20,968 bases of DNA from an uncultured Bacteroidales bacterium (GTDB lineage Bacteria > Bacteroidota > Bacteroidia > Bacteroidales > Paludibacteraceae), in contig CALDQH010000030.1 in assembly GCA_937911935.1 (NCBI GenBank), forward strand, positions 1 through 20,968, given 5' to 3'. Positions within the stretch are counted from its first letter, which is position 1; every line of letters begins with the position of its first letter. The translations under genes were made by a program, and so were the position numbers. Positions 1 through 6,059 of this stretch are shown piece by piece. The notes beneath the pieces were generated by a model, which ran no database searches, was not told the DNA's origin, and saw only the letters and a list, made by a program, of their open reading frames with translations.

Positions 1-1218
1 CAGGATTTCTTTTTTACATACCGGCAGCAAAGCCATAATCAACTGAAAACAAACCATTTGATAGATTTTCTTTTCGGTATCGCTTAGATTGATATACAAA
101 TTGGTATGCTGAAAAGTAGGGATAATAGCATGGTGATCGGTCAACTTTTTGCTATCGAAACAGGCCGTATTAAAGTTTCCAGAAGACAATTGGGTAACCG
201 ATTTAGCAAAGGCATCGGTAAAGGGCAAACCCGATAATTGCGATAGTTTGCTTTGTACTTCTTTTACCATATCGTCGCCCAAATAACGGCTACCTGTACG
301 GGGATAGGTAAGCATTTTGTGGCGTTCGTATAAGGCTTGTACGGTATCCAGGGTTTGCTGGGCACTAACGTTGTAGCGTTTGTTGGCTTCGGCTTGCAAC
401 GAGGTTAAATCGAATGGCAAGGGTGCCTTTTCTACCTTTTGCTTAACCTGTTTATCGGCTACGGTAACTACGGCAGGTAATAGGGCTGCCAAAGCCTCTG
501 CCTTTTCTTTTTGCAAGAAACGTTCGGGGTATTTGGCAACAAAAGCTTGCTCTTGCGCAAACAAATCGGTTTCTACCGTATAAAAGGGCTCTGGCTGAAA
601 ATTGGTATGTTCTTGATAGCGTTTGCAAATAAGGGCCAAAGTGGGCGTTTGCACGCGACCCAACGAAAGTGCTTTTTTAGAGCGCGATGCCAACGTAAGG
701 GCACGGGTAGCGTTCATACCTACCAACCAATCGGCTTCGTTGCGGGCTTTGGCAGAGTGGTACAGATTTTGGTATTCGCTGGCGGGCTTTAGGGTAGCAA
801 ATCCTTCTAAAATGGCCTCGTCTGTCATGGACGAAATCCATAGTCGCTCTACCGGTTTATCGCACTTGGCATGGGTGTATATGTAGCGGAAAATAGCCTC
901 CCCTTCGCGCCCGGCATCGGTTGCACAAATAATGCTGTCTGCGCCTTGAAACAAAGAGACAATGGTATTGAGCTGTTTTTGTGCGCCTTCGTCGCCTTGT
1001 GGTTTGTATATAAAAACACTGGGCAGCATGGGCAAATCGGCGATATTCCATTTTTCGTATCCGTAGGTTCCCGGATCGGCCAATGTAATAAGGTGTCCAA
1101 ACGCCCATGTTACTTGGTAGCCATTTCCTTCTATATACCCCTCTTTGCGGTTCTTTGCGCCCAATACACGGGCTATATCCTTGGCTACCGACGGTTTTTC
1201 GGCAAGAATTACTTTCAT
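1..1218 (-). CDS. topB: DNA topoisomerase III, N-terminal part (cut by window edge)
   Basis: Type IA topoisomerase that relaxes and decatenates DNA through a transient 5'-phosphotyrosyl break. The frame is open from ATG at 1218 to the left edge (406 codons) with no stop. The N-terminus MKVILAEKPSVAKDIARVLG begins the TOPRIM domain with Glu7; the acidic TOPRIM motif CATDAGREGEAIFRYI lies near residues 100-115. Then follow NATRALTLASRSKKALSLGRVQTPTLAL and LTYPRTGSRYL, which places the catalytic tyrosine at residue 305. The family is usually about 600-700 residues, so the C-terminal third lies outside the window. The start is well supported: a GAGGAG-like ribosome site sits just upstream (TTGAGGAGTTT before ATG) and a TATCTTTG element lies at 1241-1248. 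I call it TopB rather than TopA because of the short N-terminus, and because bacterial TopA usually carries Zn fingers and a longer body; that choice is family knowledge. Confidence 0.93.
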   Translation of the reverse strand, partial: MKVILAEKPSVAKDIARVLGAKNRKEGYIEGNGYQVTWAFGHLITLADPGTYGYEKWNIADLPMLPSVFIYKPQGDEGAQKQLNTIVSLFQGADSIICATDAGREGEAIFRYIYTHAKCDKPVERLWISSMTDEAILEGFATLKPASEYQNLYHSAKARNEADWLVGMNATRALTLASRSKKALSLGRVQTPTLALICKRYQEHTNFQPEPFYTVETDLFAQEQAFVAKYPERFLQKEKAEALAALLPAVVTVADKQVKQKVEKAPLPFDLTSLQAEANKRYNVSAQQTLDTVQALYERHKMLTYPRTGSRYLGDDMVKEVQSKLSQLSGLPFTDAFAKSVTQLSSGNFNTACFDSKKLTDHHAIIPTFQHTNLYINLSDTEKKIYQMVCFQLIMALLPVCKKEIL

Positions 1219-1240
1219 AAACTCCTCAAAAAAATGCTCA

Positions 1241-1248
1241 CAAAGATA
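1241..1248 (-). promoter_or_regulatory. Putative -7 promoter element for topB
   Basis: On the minus strand this reads TATCTTTG, an exact match to the Bacteroides -7 consensus TAnnTTTG, 23 nt upstream of the topB start. No clear TTTG is present at the expected -33 spacing, so the assignment rests on the -7 element and position only. Confidence 0.5.
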
Positions 1249-1293
1249 AGGAATAAAGTTGAAAAATGGTTGATTGTTGATGTAATCACCCAA

Positions 1294-1752
1294 TCACCGA
1301 TTGGTTAGATTCTTCAGGCTTTTGCAATCGTGGGCAGAGAAGCAAGTCACGTCGAAACGTAAGGTTTTGGCATTGTTAAGGTAAATGCTTAAAACATAAC
1401 GGCTACTACCGTGGAGCAGGGATTTGTAGCTCTTTGGATCGCTTTTAATGGAACATTTGGTAATGTCTTCCAGTTTTACGCTATCGTATTGAAAGAATGA
1501 CTTTTTGTAGTGCAGACGGTTGTCTTCAATAATAAACTTTGTACCAAACAGCATTTTGACGGTATCGTAACATTCCCAACACGCCCAAGCAGTATAAGCA
1601 AGGGTTACAATCAGCCACCAAGCCTTTAAAGGAATGATAAAAAGAGCATATAGGCACCATAAACATGGGGCAAAAAGAATTAGATACAAAACAATGCCGC
1701 CTATAATCTCCTTGTAACTTGCGTGAAATATTTTTGTATTGTGCGTTGGCAT
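1294..1752 (-). CDS. Hypothetical small membrane protein with two transmembrane helices
   Basis: A 152-residue protein I cannot name. Two hydrophobic segments are visible, about residues 15-43 (IGGIVLYLILFAPCLWCLYA onward) and 44-60 (AWWLIVTLAYTAWACWE), forming a helical hairpin. A soluble C-terminal half of about 85 residues is rich in beta-prone stretches (KFIIEDNRLHYKKSFFQYDSVKLEDI). This two-helix plus beta-domain layout resembles bacterial PH-like (YcxB/bPH) membrane proteins, but that is an inference from pattern, not a recognised motif. The ATG at 1752 lies only a few bases downstream of a TAnnTTTG element, so the mRNA may be almost leaderless. The gene is divergent from the secreted protein at 1887 and is separated from topB by topB's own putative promoter. 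A short hairpin (CCAATC-ACC-GATTGG, 1290-1304) spans its stop codon. Confidence 0.7.
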   Translation of the reverse strand: MPTHNTKIFHASYKEIIGGIVLYLILFAPCLWCLYALFIIPLKAWWLIVTLAYTAWACWECYDTVKMLFGTKFIIEDNRLHYKKSFFQYDSVKLEDITKCSIKSDPKSYKSLLHGSSRYVLSIYLNNAKTLRFDVTCFSAHDCKSLKNLTNR

Positions 1753-1753
1753 A

Positions 1754-1829
1754 TTAGGTACAAAGGTAATAAAAAATTAGCATTGCATTTAAAGTGATAT
1801 TAAGAATTAAATAATACTTTTGTACCTAA
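1754..1829. promoter_or_regulatory. Divergent promoter region with a near-perfect inverted repeat
   Basis: TTAGGTACAAAGGTA (1754-1768) and TACTTTTGTACCTAA (1815-1829) are inverted copies with 14 of 15 bases matching, 46 bp apart. Each contains a Bacteroides -7 element (TACCTTTG on minus at 1768-1761; TACTTTTG on plus at 1815-1822). They sit upstream of the genes starting at 1752 (-) and 1887 (+). No TTTG is seen at the -33 spacing for either. The leftward transcript would have a leader of only a few nucleotides; the rightward one about 60. The intervening 46 bp is A/T-rich and without other obvious sites. Confidence 0.55.
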
Positions 1830-1886
1830 CCTGAACCAACCCAATCAAAACTTTGAAAAGAAAAGACAATACAGATACTATATAAC

Positions 1887-2834
1887 ATGAAAACCAAGAA
1901 TAGCATACTAATTTTAATAACTCTACTTGCATCGCTTTGCTGTCAAGCGTTCGCAGCAAACATAAAATTAGACGATACCATTACCATAACACCTACGTAT
2001 ACGAAAGAGGAATTAGATTCCATGAGAATGCGTTTTATTAAAGAGGGGGATTCTAAAGCTTATACAAAATATCACTTTTATTCAGAGAATAAGAGAGATA
2101 TGTTTATATACGCTTTTTACATGGCAAATACGTACAACAATAGTTATGCACAATATCATATGTATGAAACAATTAGTGAATTTTATGATAGCATGGGCAT
2201 AGAGATGGATTCTACTACCAATGCCATCGCACTTTCATACCTTAAAAGAAGTTACGTGCAAGAACATCAACTTGCAGAATGGGAAATGTCTAGATTATTA
2301 CTCTGTGGGATTGGAACACCCAAAGATACCCTTGTTGCAAGAGAATTAACATACAAACGGCAAAAAAAAGAAAGAGCCGATAAGATCTGGTTTATACAAA
2401 AGAGAGACTATCCGCAAAGGTACGAAAATAAGAAGAGAAAGAGAGCAGAAATAAGAAACGAAAGGAGTTTGAGAATTAATAATCAAGCTACACTGATAAA
2501 TAGTTTGATAGATACAATCGCTACAAAAACCTCGTATACACAAGACGAACTATCGTTGTTAAAGGATTATTTTATTCAGTACGGCAACCTACATGCCTAT
2601 ACTACTTACATGAATTTTTGCCCCGACGTAGAAAACAAAGCAATGTACACCTTCTACATGGCAAATACGCACAATTCAGCCATTGCACAATACCAAATGT
2701 ATTGTATGATAAGGGATTTTTACGCCAGCATTGGCAAAGAAATGGACTCCACAGCAAGTGCCATTGCCCTATCGTATCTTAGAAGAAGTGCAAAACAAGG
2801 CTATAAAGAAGCTGAGAGTGAAATCTCCAATTAG
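1887..2834 (+). CDS. Secreted protein with a duplicated Sel1/TPR-like alpha-helical domain
   Basis: A 315-residue protein with a clear Sec signal peptide (MKTKNSILILITLLASLCCQ, predicted cleavage after AFA at about residue 23-24). The mature part consists of two copies of one ~107-residue domain, about residues 29-136 and 208-314. Shared blocks include YxFYMANTxN, AQYxMY, FYxSxGxEMDST and AIALSYLxRS. The end of each copy (AIALSYLRRSAKQGYKEAES) resembles Sel1-like helical repeats (protein-protein scaffolds), which suggests but does not prove a binding role in the periplasm or at the surface. The copies are joined by a strongly basic linker at about 150-200, rich in Lys and Arg. Arginine is written mostly as AGA here, whereas bipA uses CGT/CGC, so this gene may be a more recent or poorly expressed addition. 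A TACTTTTG element lies at 1815-1822. I do not recognise a named family. Confidence 0.8.
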   Translation: MKTKNSILILITLLASLCCQAFAANIKLDDTITITPTYTKEELDSMRMRFIKEGDSKAYTKYHFYSENKRDMFIYAFYMANTYNNSYAQYHMYETISEFYDSMGIEMDSTTNAIALSYLKRSYVQEHQLAEWEMSRLLLCGIGTPKDTLVARELTYKRQKKERADKIWFIQKRDYPQRYENKKRKRAEIRNERSLRINNQATLINSLIDTIATKTSYTQDELSLLKDYFIQYGNLHAYTTYMNFCPDVENKAMYTFYMANTHNSAIAQYQMYCMIRDFYASIGKEMDSTASAIALSYLRRSAKQGYKEAESEISN

Positions 2835-2908
2835 GCGATGTAAGACGTTAGTTACTTTTCAAAAAAAACACGTAAGGAATTAGTAGAAAAATTAACCACA
2901 CCTACACA

Positions 2909-3331
2909 ATGAAGCGAATTATTTACATATTATCCATTACTATATTAACCTTTTTGTGTGGATGTAATAAGTGTGAATCATCTATAAATAGGATTGAAGT
3001 TAAATACGATAGTTTTTCTGAGTGTAGATTTAGAAGTGTATCTGTTAGCGAATACGACAACTATCTATCAGATTATAACGATACTATAATAGACAAATGT
3101 CTTATCTTGGACATTGTAAAGGAGATAAACCATGTAACAAACCAAACTCCTATTGATAGTGCCTATAACATAGATGTACGAATGCGTCTATCCATTATTG
3201 CCGATTCTTCCCATAGGGATGTTTATATGGATATGTTCCACTTAGTAGATGGAGATCACTGCTATCATTTACCATACGAATCGTTGCTAAATATTGTTTC
3301 TAAAATAGATAAGGCTGCTATAGCCTGGTAA
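2909..3331 (+). CDS. Putative lipoprotein of unknown function
   Basis: A 140-residue protein beginning with a lipoprotein signal peptide: MKRIIYILSITILTFLCGC, lipobox L16-C17-G18-C19, so Cys19 should be acylated and become the new N-terminus. The rest (about 120 residues) is acidic and mixed alpha/beta with no motif I recognise. Asn20-Lys21 follow the lipid cysteine; there is no acidic run of the lipoprotein export signal type. The gene lies 74 bp downstream of the duplicated-domain secreted protein on the same strand, and no terminator hairpin is seen between them, so co-transcription is plausible. It shares the A/T-rich, AGA-using composition of its neighbour. It is followed by a T8G8 tract and the hairpin-rich region. 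Confidence 0.75.
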   Translation: MKRIIYILSITILTFLCGCNKCESSINRIEVKYDSFSECRFRSVSVSEYDNYLSDYNDTIIDKCLILDIVKEINHVTNQTPIDSAYNIDVRMRLSIIADSSHRDVYMDMFHLVDGDHCYHLPYESLLNIVSKIDKAAIAW

Positions 3332-3342
3332 TGGTGGTTATG

Positions 3343-3358
3343 TTTTTTTTGGGGGGGG
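3343..3358 (+). repeat. T8G8 double homopolymer tract
   Basis: Eight T are followed directly by eight G, beginning 11 bases after the lipoprotein stop codon. It is intergenic, so a length change would not alter a reading frame in this window. Such tracts are prone to replication slippage and to sequencing error. Confidence 0.9.
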
Positions 3359-3735
3359 CATGCGCTCGTGAATTTTGCGAGTAAGCGAGCACAGAACAAA
3401 TTTATTTGTTATGCCGAGCGGGAGCAAAATCATTAGGACGCAGTCCTAATAAGATAGGCGGCACCTAAACTGCGTTTGCACTATCTTTACTCGGGACAAG
3501 CCCTCGTGAAGATAGGCGGCACCTCGGCAAAAGCAAAATCAAAGATTTTAGTATATAGCGTATTCTCTGCATCTGCAAGCAAGCTTGCATGCTGAGTATT
3601 ATCTTTACTCGCATTCGCTCATGAAGATAGGCGACACCTCGCCAATGACAGCAAACTGCGTTTGCTACTACGGCTATATTTTATGTGCTAATTACATGCA
3701 AGCATGCATTAACACATAAAATAAGCCTAAAAAAA
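3359..3735. repeat. Hairpin-rich intergenic mosaic with a three-copy 16-bp word
   Basis: The ~460-bp gap before bipA has no credible gene. It holds three copies of AAGATAGGCGRCACCT (3451-3466, 3509-3524, 3624-3639), each immediately after or forming the right arm of a hairpin. Other hairpins are ATTAGGAC-GCA-GTCCTAAT (3432-3450), AAAATC-AAA-GATTTT (3535-3549), TGCAAG-CAAG-CTTGCA (3574-3589) and AGCAAAC-TGC-GTTTGCT (3650-3666). AAACTGCGTTTGC occurs twice (3467-3479, 3653-3665). GTTTGCACTATCTTT occurs at 3474-3488 and again in the bipA promoter at 3761-3775. The organisation suggests a dispersed intergenic repeat family (MITE- or REP-like), but no flanking target duplication or transposase is visible. 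Confidence 0.7.
3677..3723. terminator. Long imperfect hairpin, possible terminator
   Basis: TATTTTATGTG (3677-3687) pairs perfectly with CACATAAAATA (3713-3723). The interior (3689-3711) continues pairing with small mismatches around a CATGC-AA-GCATG tip (3695-3706). It is followed by an A-rich rather than T-rich stretch on the plus strand, so it is not a textbook plus-strand terminator. It could end the upstream lipoprotein transcript or belong to the repeat mosaic. Confidence 0.4.
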
Positions 3736-3744
3736 CATTGTTTT

Positions 3745-3776
3745 TTTGTCATTGCGCTCGGTTTGCACTATCTTTG
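3745..3776 (+). promoter_or_regulatory. Consensus Bacteroides promoter of the bipA unit
   Basis: TTTG at 3745-3748 (-33) is separated by exactly 20 nt from TATCTTTG at 3769-3776 (-7, matching TAnnTTTG). The start codon of bipA at 3796 is 20 nt downstream, giving a short leader of roughly 13-15 nt. This also argues against the longer bipA frame that would start at 3685, upstream of the promoter. Confidence 0.75.
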
Positions 3777-3795
3777 TACCCTCAAATTTTATTGT

Positions 3796-5592
3796 ATGCA
3801 AAATATTAGAAACATAGCGATTATCGCACACGTTGACCACGGTAAAACCACCCTTGTTGATAAAATGTTAGTAGCTGGCGCCTTGTACAAAGACCACGAA
3901 AAGGCTGGCGAATTGGTATTGGACAACAACGATTTGGAACGTGAACGCGGTATAACCATCGTGTCTAAAAATGTTTCTATAACTTACAAAGACACCAAAA
4001 TTAACATCATCGACACCCCTGGGCACTCGGACTTTGGTGGAGAGGTAGAACGCGTACTTAACATGGCAGACGGCGTTTTGTTGTTGGTGGATGCTTTTGA
4101 AGGTCCCATGCCTCAAACCCGTTTTGTACTACAAAAAGCCATTGAAATTGGGCTAAAACCCATTGTGGTTATTAACAAGGTAGATAAGCCTAACTGCCGC
4201 CCCGACGAAGTGCACGAGGCTGTATTTGATTTGATGTTTAGCTTGGATGCTACCGAAGAACAGTTGGATTTTCCTGTTGTATATGGTTCGGCCAAACAAA
4301 ACTGGATGTCAACCGATTGGAAAAACCAAACCGACAATATTTATCCCCTATTAGACGCTATTATTGAGCATATTCCTGCTCCTAAAACCATCGAAGGTCC
4401 GCTTCAAATGCTTATTACCTCGTTGGATTACTCATCGTACGTAGGCAGAATTGCCATTGGTCGTGTACACAGAGGTACTATCAAAGAAAACACCGATATT
4501 GCCTTGGTTCGTCGCGATGGCAGCATCAACAAATGCCGCATCAAAGAACTAAACGTGTTTAGCGGATTTGGAAAAACCAAAGTAAGCGAGGTTTCGTCGG
4601 GCGAATTGTGCGCCGTTATTGGTTTGGATAAATTTGACATTGGCGATTGCATTTGCGACCTAAACGAGCCAGATGCATTGCCCCCTATTGCCATTGACGA
4701 ACCTACCATGAGTATGGTATTTACCATTAACAACTCGCCTTTCTTTGGCAAGGATGGTAAATACGTTACATCGCGCCACATTCACGAACGCTTAATCAAG
4801 GAATTGGACAAGAACTTGGCATTGCGCGTTGAAAAAGAAGAATCGAGCGATATTTGGCACGTATATGGTCGTGGTGTATTGCACCTTTCGGTACTTATCG
4901 AAACCATGCGTCGCGAAGGTTACGAATTGCAAGTAGGTCAGCCTCAGGTAATTTACAAAGAAATTGACGGGGTTAAATGCGAACCTATTGAGGAACTTAC
5001 CGTAAACGTACCCGAAGAAAACTCGGGCAAGGTAATTGAATTGGTTACCTCGCGCAAAGGCGAAATTGTAAACATGGAAAGCAAAAACGAACGCATCCAC
5101 TTGCTATTCCACATTCCATCGCGCGGTATTATTGGTTTGCGTACCAACTTGCTTACCGCCACCGCTGGCGAAGCCGTTATTGCGCATCGTTTTATTCAAT
5201 ACGCACCTTACAAAGGCGATATTGCCCGCCGTGTAAACGGTTCGATGATTGCCATGGAAAGCGGTACTGCTTTTGCCTACGCTATCGACAAATTGCAAGA
5301 CCGCGGTAAATTCTTTGTATTCCCACAAGACGAGGTGTATGCAGGACAAGTAGTAGGCGAACACTGCAAAGAAGGCGACTTGGTAATTAACGTAACCAAA
5401 TCGAAGAAACTAACCAACATGCGTGCATCGGGGTCGGACGAAAAAACCAAAATCGTTCCTCCCATTGTATTTAGTTTGGAAGAAGCATTGGAATATATCA
5501 AAGAAGACGAATACGTAGAAATTACCCCCAATGCCATGCGCCTAAGAAAAATCATTTTGGACGAAATTGAACGTAAACGTGCCAACAAATAA
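3796..5592 (+). CDS. bipA: Translational GTPase BipA/TypA
   Basis: Ribosome-binding GTPase of the EF-G family, involved in ribosome assembly and stress adaptation. The frame gives 598 residues, typical of the family (~600). G-domain motifs are visible: P-loop AHVDHGKTT (residues 11-19), switch region RERGITI, DTPGHSDFGGEVERVLNM and NKVDKP. EF-G-like domains follow, and the C-terminal part shows the BipA-typical IPSRGIIGLRTNLLTATAGE and NMRASGSDEKTKI. I chose ATG at 3796 because the protein then begins MQNIRNIAIIAHVDHGKTT as in orthologues; the frame extends upstream to 3685, but that extension covers the promoter and hairpin region. The last 14 bases overlap folK. It is the first gene of a unit with folK and a histidine kinase. 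Confidence 0.96.
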   Translation: MQNIRNIAIIAHVDHGKTTLVDKMLVAGALYKDHEKAGELVLDNNDLERERGITIVSKNVSITYKDTKINIIDTPGHSDFGGEVERVLNMADGVLLLVDAFEGPMPQTRFVLQKAIEIGLKPIVVINKVDKPNCRPDEVHEAVFDLMFSLDATEEQLDFPVVYGSAKQNWMSTDWKNQTDNIYPLLDAIIEHIPAPKTIEGPLQMLITSLDYSSYVGRIAIGRVHRGTIKENTDIALVRRDGSINKCRIKELNVFSGFGKTKVSEVSSGELCAVIGLDKFDIGDCICDLNEPDALPPIAIDEPTMSMVFTINNSPFFGKDGKYVTSRHIHERLIKELDKNLALRVEKEESSDIWHVYGRGVLHLSVLIETMRREGYELQVGQPQVIYKEIDGVKCEPIEELTVNVPEENSGKVIELVTSRKGEIVNMESKNERIHLLFHIPSRGIIGLRTNLLTATAGEAVIAHRFIQYAPYKGDIARRVNGSMIAMESGTAFAYAIDKLQDRGKFFVFPQDEVYAGQVVGEHCKEGDLVINVTKSKKLTNMRASGSDEKTKIVPPIVFSLEEALEYIKEDEYVEITPNAMRLRKIILDEIERKRANK

Positions 5593-6049
5593 GGTTTATT
5601 TGGCATTAGGAAGCAATCTTGGAGACAAGGCTGCCTATATACAAAAAGCCATATCGATGATTGAACAGCAGGTTGGTCCTGTTGAGAAGATTTCTCAGAT
5701 GTACACCACAAAGGCAGAAGGATTTGAGTCGGAAAACGAGTTTATGAACGCCGCCTTGTGTGTACACACCCACTTGAGTGCCAACGATTTGTTGCTTACC
5801 ACACAACAAATAGAAAAACTTTTGGGACGCACCCAGAAAAGCCAAAACGGACAACACTTTGATCGCTGCATTGACATTGATATTTTGTATTACAACATGG
5901 AACAGATAAATTTACCCAATTTGATTGTTCCTCATCCCAGAATGCACCTTAGAGGTTTTGTTTTACAACCCTTGTGTGACATCGCACCTAAACTAAAACA
6001 CCCTATCGTAGGCAAAAGTACCCAGGCCATGTTATCAAGCCTACATTAA
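5579..6049 (+). CDS. folK: 2-amino-4-hydroxy-6-hydroxymethyldihydropteridine pyrophosphokinase
   Basis: HPPK transfers pyrophosphate from ATP to 6-hydroxymethyl-7,8-dihydropterin in folate synthesis (cytoplasm). The N-terminal pterin-site motif is VYLALGSNLGDK; the signature region is HFDRCIDIDILYYN followed by LIVPHPRMHLRGFVLQPLCDIAP, all standard for the family. With a GTG start at 5579 the product is 156 residues and begins MPTNKVYLALGSN, the usual distance to the first motif. A TTG at 5567 in the same frame is the alternative and would add four residues. Either start lies inside the end of bipA (overlap 14 or 26 nt), so translation is probably coupled to bipA. There is no ATG upstream of the GSN motif. 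Confidence 0.93.
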   Translation: MPTNKVYLALGSNLGDKAAYIQKAISMIEQQVGPVEKISQMYTTKAEGFESENEFMNAALCVHTHLSANDLLLTTQQIEKLLGRTQKSQNGQHFDRCIDIDILYYNMEQINLPNLIVPHPRMHLRGFVLQPLCDIAPKLKHPIVGKSTQAMLSSLH

Positions 6050-6059
6050 ATCTACGTGT

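Noticed and set aside
1290..1304. Hairpin CCAATC-ACC-GATTGG as terminator of the gene ending at 1294
   Set aside because: Only six pairs, overlapping the stop codon and without an adjacent T-run on the minus strand; too weak to call.
871..1308. 145-codon plus-strand open frame opposite topB
   Set aside because: It lies antisense to the well-supported TOPRIM domain of topB, has no family features and is a by-product of topB codon use.
3432..3643. CRISPR-like array
   Set aside because: Three copies of a 16-bp word with 42- and 99-bp gaps and hairpins in between are too short and irregular; no cas gene is near.
3685..3795. Upstream extension of bipA by 37 codons
   Set aside because: It would start inside the 3677-3723 hairpin and upstream of the consensus promoter at 3745-3776; the family N-terminus begins at MQNIRNIAIIAHVDHGK (3796).
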